From Pelagicoccus sp. SDUM812002 (GTDB lineage: Bacteria; Verrucomicrobiota; Verrucomicrobiia; Opitutales; Opitutaceae), in contig NZ_JARXHX010000021.1 of the NCBI RefSeq assembly GCF_031127835.1, positions 1-64,000 of the forward strand: a stretch of 64,000 bases of DNA, in the 5' to 3' direction. Positions 43,919 through 52,956 of the stretch are shown one piece after another. The notes beneath the pieces were generated by a model. The model ran no database searches. It had not been told where the DNA came from and saw only the letters and a list, made by a program, of their open reading frames with translations. Made by a program: the position numbers and the translations under genes. How positions within the stretch are numbered: the stretch's first letter is position 1; every line of letters starts with the position of its first letter.

Positions 43919-46339
43919 TTACCACTTATAGGTTGCGGTGAGCTCGAATGTTGGGCCAACGCTGGGACTGACGAATGAGTCCCAGAACAGGAATTGGGGA
44001 TTGTAGTACTTTTCGTCCAAGACGTTGTTGGCGTTGAGGCGGTAGGACCAGTTCTCGGTAGCGTAGAAGAGGGCGGCTCGGGTTACGAAGTAGGAGGGAA
44101 GCGTGACCTCCTGAGCATAGCCCGAGTAGAAGGAGGAAACGTAGGTACCGCCTACCGATCCGCCCCAACTTTTTGGGGAGGTATAGGTGGCGTTGAGCGA
44201 AAGCACCTTTTCCGGGGTGGGAGCTTCGATGGGAGCGGGCGCTCCGATGATGGCTCCGAGTCCAACGAACCGTCCGCCGTAGGTGAGAGCTGGGTCGAGA
44301 CCGAGCGTCTCGATGGGGACGCCGAGGAAGAAAGGAGTGTTGAGTAACTCGGTCTTCTGGAAGGTAGCGGCTCCGGTGAAGCTGAGCGTCTTAGTGGGAG
44401 CGAAACGGGTTTCGATCTCGATACCGCTGGACTCGTAAAAGTCGAAGGCGCCGGATATGTTGTCGAAAGAGTTCTTCTCTTGCTCGTAGTAGGCGACAGT
44501 GGCGTAGAGGTGCTTTTCGAGGAAGGTACCTTTCATGCCGACCTCCGTGAGCTTGGAGTCTTGTATCCAAGTGCCTCCTCCAATGTTGGTGCGAGCGATC
44601 ATGCCGCCTTGACCGAGTTCGAGGTAACTGGACTCAGCGTAGGTGGCGTAGGCGTTGAGATTTTCACCAAAGCGCTGCATAAGACTGAGGTTGTAAGTGA
44701 ACGCCGATTCGGTGTCGGAGGCATCGTCGTAGACTGCGGAAGTGTCTGTTCCGTAGGTGTCTGCGTCGTACATATCGTAGCGTGCACTTGCGATGAAGCC
44801 GAAGCTACCGAACTTTCCGTCGATCAGTCCGAAGGCTCCAAAGTCGGAGAAATCGCCAATTTGTACCCAGTTATAGGGTACATTGCCAGAACCGGTGTGG
44901 GCACCTTCGAAACGGTCGTTGGCAGTGGCTGGTAGAGAAATGTCGCGACGATCTAGGACTTGGAAACCGCGTCCGCGGGACTCTCGCTCTTCACCGTCCG
45001 AGTAGCGGTAAGAAATTCCGAATACGTTATCAATGTAGGACTCGGAATCGAAGTACTTGGTCCAAGATAAGGTGGTTTTGTTTTCGAAGACCATGGCTTC
45101 GTAGTCGGCGGTGAATCCATAACTAGAATACTTGGTATGGTTCATCGAGTCATAGAAACTCTGGTTCTTCAAAGTGAACCCGTCGCCGATATCTTTGGTC
45201 AGGTCGAAGTAGAAAGTGTAGGTATCGGTTTGCGAGAAGTCGATCGCTTCAGCTTGAACGTTGTGGTGACTGAGCGAGCGCGCTCCGAGTGTGCTGGGAT
45301 CGAGGGCGAATGCAGCTTTTTGTTCGTCCGTGAGAGCATCGTAGGGGAAGGGGCTGGCGAAGGCGAATTGCTCAAGGTCGTAGATTTCGATCTCAGCTGG
45401 AGAAAGCAATCCGTTGCCGTCGGCGTCCAGGTCGAGGGCGGCTTGTCCTCCGTAGTAGAGAGCACCTTCGGAATCGATGAGCTCTTGCGTGACACGGTTC
45501 CAGCCAAGGCTCTGGTTGAGATCCGCATCCTGTAGCATGAATCCGAACTCCATCATTGTGGTGTCGTTCAACTCTAGGTCGACAGCAAGCTGGGCGAGCA
45601 TGCTCTTGTTGTAGATGTTGTCGTAATAGTGGTTGGAATCCTCGGCTTGGAGGAATAGATAGGCGCCGCCGTTTCTATCTCCCATCTTAAAGGGTATGCC
45701 TTTCTCGTAACTACCCATCAGCTTACCGTAATTTCCGACAGTGACGGATGCGACATTGGTAGGTGACTCGATGTATTTAGCTGTCTTGCTCTTAGCGGTC
45801 TTCGGAATGTAGTTGAGGATGCCGCCGACCTTTCCGCCGCCGTAGACGGGAGGAGCCGGGCCGCGCACGATCTCGACGTAATCGGTAGAAGCGATGGGGG
45901 TGGGGAAGTTTCCTCGATTTTCGATACGACGGAAGCCTCGGAAGAAATTGTCCGCCCTCTCGCCGCGAACGTCCAAAGCGCCCGCCACGCCGAAATAGTT
46001 GCCTGTGAAAGAGCCCGCTGTCACCGCGACGAAATCGTTGACGGTGCGGATTCCGAACAGGTCGGCAGTGGCACTCTCGACCTGCGTCAGTGAGCGAGGT
46101 GTTTCGATGAGCTCTCTGGGCGTTCCGAAACTAGTGGAAGATGGACGGGTGGGAAGCACCTCGTAGATGTCTGCTTCGGCAGCAGAAACGGTGAACGTCT
46201 CCAAGATGACGGGCTCGTCCACAGATTGAGCGTTGAGGAGGATCGCGCCTGTCAGTAAAGTGAGGAACGAGACGGTTTCTCGGGTTCCACAACGCCTGAA
46301 GGTGTGGATTACTGGGCCGGTAGGTTTGGCAGTTTTCAT
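43919..46339 (-). CDS. TonB-dependent outer-membrane receptor
   Basis: An 806-residue receptor from ATG 46339. The signal peptide is followed by a TonB-box-like start (VILETFTVSA) and a plug domain with TPRSLTQVESATADLFGIRTVNDFVAVTAGSFTG, LDVRGERADNFFRGFRRIENRGNF and DYVEIVRGPAPPVYGGGKVGGILNYI. The beta-barrel follows, ending in the terminal aromatic Trp (FELTATYKW). An EF-hand-type loop is embedded in the barrel (see 45392-45427). It is the first gene of the reverse-strand ureide/biuret-like island, with a gap of 100 nt to the fusion gene. The ligand is unknown; a nitrogenous substrate is suggested by the operon. Confidence 0.93.
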   Translation of the reverse strand: MKTAKPTGPVIHTFRRCGTRETVSFLTLLTGAILLNAQSVDEPVILETFTVSAAEADIYEVLPTRPSSTSFGTPRELIETPRSLTQVESATADLFGIRTVNDFVAVTAGSFTGNYFGVAGALDVRGERADNFFRGFRRIENRGNFPTPIASTDYVEIVRGPAPPVYGGGKVGGILNYIPKTAKSKTAKYIESPTNVASVTVGNYGKLMGSYEKGIPFKMGDRNGGAYLFLQAEDSNHYYDNIYNKSMLAQLAVDLELNDTTMMEFGFMLQDADLNQSLGWNRVTQELIDSEGALYYGGQAALDLDADGNGLLSPAEIEIYDLEQFAFASPFPYDALTDEQKAAFALDPSTLGARSLSHHNVQAEAIDFSQTDTYTFYFDLTKDIGDGFTLKNQSFYDSMNHTKYSSYGFTADYEAMVFENKTTLSWTKYFDSESYIDNVFGISYRYSDGEERESRGRGFQVLDRRDISLPATANDRFEGAHTGSGNVPYNWVQIGDFSDFGAFGLIDGKFGSFGFIASARYDMYDADTYGTDTSAVYDDASDTESAFTYNLSLMQRFGENLNAYATYAESSYLELGQGGMIARTNIGGGTWIQDSKLTEVGMKGTFLEKHLYATVAYYEQEKNSFDNISGAFDFYESSGIEIETRFAPTKTLSFTGAATFQKTELLNTPFFLGVPIETLGLDPALTYGGRFVGLGAIIGAPAPIEAPTPEKVLSLNATYTSPKSWGGSVGGTYVSSFYSGYAQEVTLPSYFVTRAALFYATENWSYRLNANNVLDEKYYNPQFLFWDSFVSPSVGPTFELTATYKW

Positions 46340-46407
46340 GGTTGGCAGCGTGATGATCAATTTTGATTGGAAGGTTGCGTGGCTCCAGATCTAGCATCGC
46401 TCGTGCC

Positions 46408-46430
46408 ATTGTATACAATGATGTTATACA
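46408..46430. promoter_or_regulatory. Palindromic operator for the GntR regulator
   Basis: A perfect 12-bp palindrome ATTGTATACAAT at 46408-46419 is followed by a half-match TGTTATACA at 46422-46430. It lies between the divergent TonB receptor and GntR genes. GntR/FCD regulators bind TNGT(N)ACNA-type dyads, which this fits. Confidence 0.7.
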
Positions 46431-46487
46431 AGAATGGATCCACTGTTGTAGATAAGGATTGCGCCCTTCGAGAGAGGCTGACTCTAT

Positions 46488-47222
46488 GTGCCTCACATGA
46501 AGGGTGTTGCAGTCGAGAACGGGGCAAGCGAGGCAGTGGGCGGGGGATCTAATTTATCCCACCGCATCGAGACACTTTTGCGGGAGCGGATTCTCAAGTG
46601 GTCCTATCCTCCGGGCCTTCATCTGGGCGAAATCGCTCTTTGCGCTGAATTTAAAGCAAGCCGCATCCCGGTTCGGGAAGCGCTGCGCATCCTAGCGGAG
46701 CAAGGCTTGGTGGATAAGGTGCCTAACCAAGGCTGTTTCGTTAAGCAGCCAGATGTGGAGGAAACGCAGCAGCTTTATGACATGCGTTTAGCGCTGGAAC
46801 TATTCGTCGTGGAGTCGCTCGCAAGCGCGGGGAGCCTGTCCTTGGATTGGCTAAAAGAGCAGCGGGTTTATTGGGAGCCTTTGCTTGCGGTCAAGGCGGA
46901 CGACACGGCGGATCGTGATGCGTTGGTCGACGCCGACACGCTTTTCCATTTCGGGCTAGCCGAAGCCCTGGGCAACCAGCCGATCTGCAACGCCCTTCGC
47001 GACATCAATGCTCGGCTTCGCTTCGTGCGTTTGGCAGCGATCACGAATGCTCACCGTATCCAAGAGACAGCGGGCGAACATTTAGCTGTTTTGGACGCTC
47101 TAGAAAAGAGGGACGCGGAGGCGGCTCGTCGCTCTCTCAGGCAGAATATCAACCACTCACGTAATAAGGTGGAACTCGCGATCGGTCGGGCCCTCATGTC
47201 GGTGCACAAAAAGCGCGGGTAG
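46488..47222 (+). CDS. GntR-family (FCD/FadR) transcriptional regulator
   Basis: A 244-residue regulator. An N-terminal winged helix covers about 25-90 (LRERILKWSYPPGLHLGEIALCAEFKASRIPVREALRILAEQGLVDKVPNQGCFVK), and a C-terminal FCD ligand-binding domain has QLYDMRLALELF, FHFGLAEALGN and TAGEHLAVLDALEKRDAEAARRSLRQNINHS. The metal-binding His/Asp pattern (D/H-x-FH) is partly visible. It is divergent from the catabolic island and likely senses its substrate. Start is GTG 46488, with AGAGAGG at 10 nt spacing; ATG 46497 is the alternative. Confidence 0.93.
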   Translation: MPHMKGVAVENGASEAVGGGSNLSHRIETLLRERILKWSYPPGLHLGEIALCAEFKASRIPVREALRILAEQGLVDKVPNQGCFVKQPDVEETQQLYDMRLALELFVVESLASAGSLSLDWLKEQRVYWEPLLAVKADDTADRDALVDADTLFHFGLAEALGNQPICNALRDINARLRFVRLAAITNAHRIQETAGEHLAVLDALEKRDAEAARRSLRQNINHSRNKVELAIGRALMSVHKKRG

Positions 47223-47227
47223 ACGCT

Positions 47228-47262
47228 AGGTGGACCGGGACTCTCAGACGGAGCCACCTTTT
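47228..47262 (+). terminator. Terminator-like hairpin after the GntR gene
   Basis: AGGTGG/CCACCT arms with a long (20 nt) interior followed by TTTT, lying in the 40-nt gap between convergent genes. It probably ends GntR transcription. Confidence 0.4.
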
Positions 47263-49008
47263 CTAGCTGTTCTGCTGCTGGTCGTAGAGCGCTTTATAGA
47301 GCGGGCTTGTCTGGTAAAGTTCTTCGTGACTGCCACTCGCGGTGATTGCTCCGTCGTTGAATACGAGGATCTTGTTGGCGTTTTTGATCGTGGAAAAGCG
47401 GTGAGCGATGATCAGTACCGTTTTTCCGGATACAAGCTTGTCGAGTGCTAATTGGACCTTGGCTTCCGATTCGGAGTCGAGGGCAGAGGTGGCTTCGTCG
47501 AGGATTAGGATCGGGGCGTTACGGAGGAAGGCGCGGGCGATGGCGATGCGTTGCTTTTGGCCGCCGGAGAGACGGGCTCCGCGTTCGCCGACAAGCGTCT
47601 CGTAGCCGTCAGGGCAATTAGCCTCGTCGGAGATGAACTCGTGGGCGAAAGCTTGTCGGGCGGCTTCGCGGACTTCGGCGTCGGTAGCGTCCTGGCGCCC
47701 GAGGCGGATGTTCTCTAGAATGGTATCGTCGAAGAGGACGGGCTCTTGGGAAACGATGGCAATCTGGTCGCGCAGGTCGGTCAGCCGAAAGCGTCGCACG
47801 TCGTGCCCGTCGAGGAAAATGCCGCCGGAGGTGACGTCGTAGAAGCGGGGGACGAGGTTGGCAAAGGTAGATTTGCCGGCGCCAGACGGCCCGACCAAGG
47901 CACAGATATCGCCTTTTTGGATACGTGCGTTGGCAGACTTGAGGGCTGGCGTCTCGCCGTAGGAGAAGGAGACGTCCTTGAACTCGATATCGCCATCGAC
48001 AGAAGTGATTTCGATCGGGTCGACGGGATCGTCGATATCGACCGGGGAGTCCAGTATTTCGGCGATGCGCTGGTACGAGGCCACGCCTTTGGATAGTTCA
48101 GACGCGAAGGTGCCGAGCTTCTTTACGGCTGTATAGGTAAGGTAAAGTGCGAGGAAGATGGAGGTGAAGACGCCGGCGGGAACGCCGTTGTAGTAGCCGA
48201 TGATGAAGGCGATGGAAAGTCCGACGGAGGAGCAGACTTCGACGACGGGCCCGAGGCCGAATTGGTATTTGACGACTTTCATCTGGAAGATGAAAAGGTC
48301 AGCCAGGCGAGCGGCGAAGCGGGTGTTTTCGCGTTTTTGGAGGTTGAAGGCGCGGATCTCGCGGGCAGCGGTGAGGTTTTGGGCGAGGTTGTTAGTGAGG
48401 GAGCCGAGCTCCTGTTGCTGCTGGCGGGCTTTGTATTCTATCTTGTGGGTGAACTTTCGGATCGGGAAAATGACAATGGGCAGCGCGATCAGGCAGATGT
48501 AGATCTTATAGACACCTTCGTTTTGGGCAGCCACCCAGTAGAGGTAGCCGATTGCTCCCACAATCGTTGCGGGCTGGGTGATGACATTGCGCGCAATGAA
48601 GGTGAGGGTCACCTGCAGTACGGCGGTGTCGGCAGTGATACGGGATATGAGGTCACCGGTTTTGGAGCTTTGGAAATAAGCGAGAGGGAGGCGTTGAATG
48701 CGGTCGAATACCTTGGCGCGGAGGTCCCTGATGGCTGCGAGTCCAGCGTAGTTGAGCAGGTAGGCGCTGGAGAATACGCAGATGCCGAGGACCAGAAACA
48801 GGATGGGGAAGCTAGATGCGACGACGATGACCTGGGAGACGGAGAGGCTGCGGTCGTCAGAGAATATAAGAGTGAAGAGTCGCTCTACTCCAGTGGTCAG
48901 ACCACCGCCAGTCACCAGACCACCAACAGAGCCTAAGGCCATGGCAAGGATGACGGACTTTTTGTGGTCGGAGAGGAGAGCGAGGAAGATCTTTAGGTCT
49001 TTGAGCAC
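47263..49008 (-). CDS. MsbA-like ABC exporter (fused TMD-NBD)
   Basis: A 581-residue half-transporter: about six transmembrane helices in residues 1-320, then an ATPase with Walker A GPSGAGKST, Q-loop, ABC signature LSGGQKQR, Walker B ILILDEATSALD and H-loop IIAHRFSTI. Such exporters act as homodimers and flip lipids or export drugs; MsbA (lipid A flippase) is the most likely relative. The start is GTG 49008. No lipid A gene is adjacent. It converges with the GntR gene. Confidence 0.93.
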   Translation of the reverse strand: MLKDLKIFLALLSDHKKSVILAMALGSVGGLVTGGGLTTGVERLFTLIFSDDRSLSVSQVIVVASSFPILFLVLGICVFSSAYLLNYAGLAAIRDLRAKVFDRIQRLPLAYFQSSKTGDLISRITADTAVLQVTLTFIARNVITQPATIVGAIGYLYWVAAQNEGVYKIYICLIALPIVIFPIRKFTHKIEYKARQQQQELGSLTNNLAQNLTAAREIRAFNLQKRENTRFAARLADLFIFQMKVVKYQFGLGPVVEVCSSVGLSIAFIIGYYNGVPAGVFTSIFLALYLTYTAVKKLGTFASELSKGVASYQRIAEILDSPVDIDDPVDPIEITSVDGDIEFKDVSFSYGETPALKSANARIQKGDICALVGPSGAGKSTFANLVPRFYDVTSGGIFLDGHDVRRFRLTDLRDQIAIVSQEPVLFDDTILENIRLGRQDATDAEVREAARQAFAHEFISDEANCPDGYETLVGERGARLSGGQKQRIAIARAFLRNAPILILDEATSALDSESEAKVQLALDKLVSGKTVLIIAHRFSTIKNANKILVFNDGAITASGSHEELYQTSPLYKALYDQQQNS

Positions 49009-49162
49009 GTAGCAGGGGAAATTGTTGTCAGGAAAGTCGGATGGTTAACCACAAAAGATGCTGGAGGTACAGGGATAATAAGGGATTGGTTGTGTTGGAC
49101 CTGATGAACGAGGCTTGGAGCCGAGGCATTCGGTTTTTGCGTTACCATCGGTCTAAGGGGAT

Positions 49163-49185
49163 GCCTCGCGACGAAAGTCGCTACC
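49163..49185. repeat. REP-like hairpin after the permease stop
   Basis: GCGAC-GAAA-GTCGC at 49168-49181 forms a perfect 5-bp stem with a GNRA tetraloop inside GCCTCGCGACGAAAGTCGCTACC. It lies a few bases beyond the OppC stop. I recall similar GTCGCGAGGC-type palindromes as repeats in Opitutae genomes; only one copy is in this window. Confidence 0.5.
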
Positions 49186-49190
49186 TCCGG

Positions 49191-50234
49191 CTAGTCTTTG
49201 GAAGACTTGACGTCTAGGGCATCGCGGAGTCCGTCTCCGAGAAAGTTCATGGCGAAAAGGGTGAGCGAAAAGAAAAGGGAGGGGATTATGAGTAGCCAGG
49301 GATAGACCGTCATTTTGTCGGCACCCTCTTTAATCAGCGTTCCCCAGGAGGCGTTGGGTGGCTGAATGCCAAGGCCTAGGAAGCTCAGGGTGGACTCGAG
49401 CAGCATGACGGCGGGTATCAGAAGAGTGGCATATACGATGACGGGTCCGAGGGTGTTGGGAGCGAGGTGACGGAAGATGATAGTGAAAGGCCGAACGCCG
49501 ATGGCTCGGGCGGCGTCGACGAATTCTTGGCTCTTGAGGTGGATGACTTGGCCTCGCACAATGCGGGCCATGGTGAGCCATTCGACGGCTCCGATCGCTA
49601 TGAAGATTAGGAGAAGCTGGTGTTTTGAGGCTTCAAAAACTACCATCAGCAGAATGACGAAGATGAGGAATGGGATGGCGTAGAGCACGTCGACCACTCG
49701 CATCATACAGGCGTCGATTCTTCCGCCGATGTAACCTGAAACAGAACCGTAGACCACGCCGATGGTGAGGGAGACGAGAGTCGCTAGGAAACCAACTCCG
49801 AGGGAAACGCGTCCGCCTTGGAGGATGCGCGCGAATAGGTCGCGTCCGTGACTGTCTGTGCCTAAGAGGTGGATACGGTCGGAGCGACTAAAGTACATGC
49901 CGCTCAATTCAGTTTGCTGATCCGCCACTAGGCGCTCTAGGTCGCTTTCGCCATTTTCAGAGTAGAGTTCGACGAATTCCTTTTCGGTGATGAACTCGTC
50001 GAATTCCTCCTGCTCCGCGTCATAGCGGAGTTCGATACCTTTTGAAAGCGGCGGGTTTGCCCCAAAACTGAGCGATTGGTCAGTAGGTGAAATCGGATAG
50101 AGGAGAGGGAGCAAGTAGCAGAGCAAGACGATGAGCACAAAGTAGCCTAGGCTGAACATGGCGAGGCGATTGTCCTTCAACCGGTGCCATGCTTCGCTCC
50201 AAGGAGAAACCGCTTTGTTTTCGTTCGTATTCAT
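49191..50234 (-). CDS. OppC-like peptide ABC transporter permease
   Basis: A 347-residue permease. An N-terminal transmembrane helix (residues 28-48) is followed by a long, acidic periplasmic loop of about 90 residues (from SPTDQSL to RSDRIHLLGTDSHGRDLFARILQGGRVSL). Five further helices complete the BPD_transp_1 fold, with an EAA-type loop (EFVDAARAIGVRPFTIIFRHLAPNT). It should pair with the OppB-like protein in an oligopeptide importer. It starts 13 nt after the oppB-like stop. No ATPase gene follows; the next operon is the ABC exporter in another orientation of function. Confidence 0.93.
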   Translation of the reverse strand: MNTNENKAVSPWSEAWHRLKDNRLAMFSLGYFVLIVLLCYLLPLLYPISPTDQSLSFGANPPLSKGIELRYDAEQEEFDEFITEKEFVELYSENGESDLERLVADQQTELSGMYFSRSDRIHLLGTDSHGRDLFARILQGGRVSLGVGFLATLVSLTIGVVYGSVSGYIGGRIDACMMRVVDVLYAIPFLIFVILLMVVFEASKHQLLLIFIAIGAVEWLTMARIVRGQVIHLKSQEFVDAARAIGVRPFTIIFRHLAPNTLGPVIVYATLLIPAVMLLESTLSFLGLGIQPPNASWGTLIKEGADKMTVYPWLLIIPSLFFSLTLFAMNFLGDGLRDALDVKSSKD

Positions 50235-50247
50235 TATGTGACTACTC

Positions 50248-51165
50248 TTAACGTTTGCGGAGTTTAGGGTTGAGGAGAATTTGGGCTGCGTCCACGGCGA
50301 CGTTTGCCAGAATGATAAGCGCTGCGTAGAAGAGCACGGTGGAGAGCACCAGCGAGTGGTCGCGGCTTAAGGCCGCTTGAACGAAATGGCGTCCCAAGCC
50401 GGGGACCTGAAAGATGGTCTCCACAACAAAGGATCCGCTGACTAGGCCGGCGAGGGCGGGACCGAGGAAGGAGACGACGGGCATGACGCCTCCGCGCAAG
50501 GCGTGTTTCAGCACGACGATACGCTCCGGAAGCCCCTTGGCTCGAGCCGTGCGAACGTAGTCCATGCCCAGGACCTCCAGCATGCCAACTCGGGTGAGCC
50601 GTGCGACGTAAGCTGCGTAAAAGAGACCGAGGGTGAGGGCTGGCAGAATGCGGTCGGAGAGGTCGAACCAGCCTGATACCTTGAACCAGCCGAGCCAAAC
50701 TCCGAAGAATAGGGCCAAGAGGGGGCCGATTACGAAGGTGGGAAGGCAAATGCCCAGCATGGCCATTGACATGGGAGCGTAGTCGGCGGCGGTGTTTTGC
50801 TTGGTCGCGGCCAAGACGCCAGTCGGAATTCCAAAAAGCAAGGCGACGAGAAGGGCCCAGATCCCCAGCTCAAGAGAGACCGGGAAACTCTCGCCGATAA
50901 TGTCGCCAGCTGTGAGCCCCGGGTAGGAAGTGAGGGGAGGAAAGTCGAATGTTAGGTGCTGCTCGAGGGAGCGGAAGTACTGAACATACACTGGGTCGTT
51001 GAAGCCGTAATACTCCATCTGGGCCTCAATGATGTGTGGAGCTACCTTACGTTCTTGGGAGAATGGTCCACCCGGAGCGGACCGTACCATGAAGAAGGTG
51101 ATGGTGTAAATCGCCAGCAAAGTGGGGATCGACTGGCCGAGGCGGATGAGAAAGAAGCGGAGCAC
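50248..51165 (-). CDS. OppB-like peptide ABC transporter permease
   Basis: A 305-residue permease with about six helices. It begins MLRFFLIRLGQSIPTLLAIYTITFFMVRSAPGGPF and has the EAA-type loop YVRTARAKGLPERIVVLKHALRGGVMPVVSFLGPALAGLVSGSFVVETIFQVPGLGRHFVQAAL. This is the standard OppB/DppB layout. It forms the second half of a peptide importer with the OppC-like protein. A 182-nt gap separates it from the upstream binding-protein gene, possibly with its own promoter. Confidence 0.94.
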   Translation of the reverse strand: MLRFFLIRLGQSIPTLLAIYTITFFMVRSAPGGPFSQERKVAPHIIEAQMEYYGFNDPVYVQYFRSLEQHLTFDFPPLTSYPGLTAGDIIGESFPVSLELGIWALLVALLFGIPTGVLAATKQNTAADYAPMSMAMLGICLPTFVIGPLLALFFGVWLGWFKVSGWFDLSDRILPALTLGLFYAAYVARLTRVGMLEVLGMDYVRTARAKGLPERIVVLKHALRGGVMPVVSFLGPALAGLVSGSFVVETIFQVPGLGRHFVQAALSRDHSLVLSTVLFYAALIILANVAVDAAQILLNPKLRKR

Positions 51166-51347
51166 GGGCGATTGAGATGCTGCTGTTTATCAAGCTAGAC
51201 GCTCGGGCGAGAAAGCGAAGAAGGGAATTGCGGAATGGAAGCTCGTTTTGACCACTGGAGGTAAATGAATCACAAAAGCGGGCGGAGGGAAGTTTATTGG
51301 GCTGATGTCTTGACCTCGCTAGGGGGAACGTGGCGTCGAGTTGTCCC

Positions 51348-52949
51348 TCAGTTTTCGAAATAGATGCCTTTGTAATTTCGGATGTCGAGGGGGGAGGAGT
51401 GCCAGCCTTTTACTCTCGGGTCGATGCGATAGACGCGAGTGTAGTGGTAGATCGGTATGACCGGCATGTCCGTCAGCAGGATCTTTTCTGCTTCGGCCAA
51501 GAGTTCGAGGCGCTTTTCGTCGCTATTCTCGATGAAGGATTGGGCGATGAGGCGGTCGTATTCGGGATTGGAGTAGCTCGCATCGTTTTGTCCGCTGTCG
51601 GACTGCATGATACGCAGAAAAGTGTCTGGGTGCAGGTAGTCGCCTATCCACGCATAGCGCGCGATCTGGAAGTCGCCCTCTTGCATGGAGTTGATGTAGA
51701 CCTTCCACTCTTGATTGCGGATATCGACGTCGATACCGAGGATCTTCTTCCACATTTGTTGGATGGCTTCAGCGATCGCTTTGTGGCTTTCCAAGGTGTT
51801 GAATTTGATGGTGAGAGTGGGGAATCCTTCGCCATTTGGGTAGCCCGCTTCGGCAAGCAGCTCGCGGGCTTTGGCGGGGTTGAAGCTGACGAGCGGTTCG
51901 GGGGAATAGCCGGCAACGCCTGGTGGAGTGAAGAATTCTGCGGGAGTCTGGCCGCCTTTGGTTATGCGGCGAACGATCGCGTTTCGATTGACGGCGAGAC
52001 TAAGGGCCTGCCGCACCTTGGGATTGTCGAGAGGAGGGACCTTGTTGTTGAGGACGTAGAAGTAGGTGCCGAAGAAGGGGTCTAGGTGGAGCGTCTTGTC
52101 GTTGCGGTCCTGATACACCTGGATCATGTCGCTGGGTACGGTGTAGGTGTAGTGGAGGTTGCCGCTGTTGAAGGTTTGGTCTTCGGTGTTTTCGCTGGCG
52201 ATGGGGAAGAATTTGATGCCGTTTAGAAGGACGTCTTTCGAATCCCAGTAGGTGGGACTTTTGGCGACCTCGATTATCTGGTTCATCTGCCAGTTTTTAA
52301 GGACGTAGGGACCGTTGCCAACGTACTCTTCGCGTATCCAATTGTTAGTAGGGTCGTCCATGTCGCCATACTTCTCGACGGTGGCTTTGTGAACCGGGAA
52401 GAAGCTGGAGTGCTTGAGGATGTTGAGGAAATACGGGATGGGACCTTCTAGTTCGATGGTAAGGGTGTGGTTGTCGATCGCCTTGGTTCCTACCTCCGAA
52501 AAGTCCGAAATCTCGCCTTCGTTGAAGGCTCGGGCGTTTTTGAGGTTGAAGAGCATCTCTGCGTACTGGGAGCCGAGGCGAGGGGAGAGGATTCGCTGGA
52601 AGCTGTAGACGAAATCGTGAGCGGTGACGGGATCGCCATTGGACCATTTAGCGTTCTGGCGAATCTTGAATGTCCACTTGGTGAAGTCTTCGTTTTCCCA
52701 AGACTCGGCCATTCCAGGAAGGGGAATGGTGTCGTCGGTAGGGCTCGGGGCGATAAGGCCTTCGAGCAGGGTCATAATGACGTGGTGCCCGTTCATGGAG
52801 GAATTGATATGGGGATCGAGACTGTGCGGCTCGGAACCGTTGCCCAGCAGCAGAATTCCTTCTTTCGCGGCCTCGTCGGCGGGAGTGGCGAAAGCGGCAT
52901 GGGTGAGCAGGAGAGTAAGGATAGTGGCGGCGATTGCTTTCATGGGCAT
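51348..52949 (-). CDS. Oligopeptide ABC transporter substrate-binding protein (second)
   Basis: A 533-residue OppA-type binding protein. The signal peptide (MKAIAATILTLLLTHAAFA) is followed by the family motifs LLLGNGSEPHSLDPHINSSMNGHHVIMTLLEGLI, AESWENEDFTKWTFKIRQNAKWSNGDPVTAHDFVYSFQRIL and PKVRQALSLAVNRNAIV. Both peptide-binding lobes are complete. It has no lipobox and should be soluble periplasmic. Starts 52949 and 52943 both occur in frame. It lies seven bases after the upstream paralogue. Peptide ligands are inferred from the family. Confidence 0.94.
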   Translation of the reverse strand: MPMKAIAATILTLLLTHAAFATPADEAAKEGILLLGNGSEPHSLDPHINSSMNGHHVIMTLLEGLIAPSPTDDTIPLPGMAESWENEDFTKWTFKIRQNAKWSNGDPVTAHDFVYSFQRILSPRLGSQYAEMLFNLKNARAFNEGEISDFSEVGTKAIDNHTLTIELEGPIPYFLNILKHSSFFPVHKATVEKYGDMDDPTNNWIREEYVGNGPYVLKNWQMNQIIEVAKSPTYWDSKDVLLNGIKFFPIASENTEDQTFNSGNLHYTYTVPSDMIQVYQDRNDKTLHLDPFFGTYFYVLNNKVPPLDNPKVRQALSLAVNRNAIVRRITKGGQTPAEFFTPPGVAGYSPEPLVSFNPAKARELLAEAGYPNGEGFPTLTIKFNTLESHKAIAEAIQQMWKKILGIDVDIRNQEWKVYINSMQEGDFQIARYAWIGDYLHPDTFLRIMQSDSGQNDASYSNPEYDRLIAQSFIENSDEKRLELLAEAEKILLTDMPVIPIYHYTRVYRIDPRVKGWHSSPLDIRNYKGIYFEN

Positions 52950-52956
52950 TGGTTGC

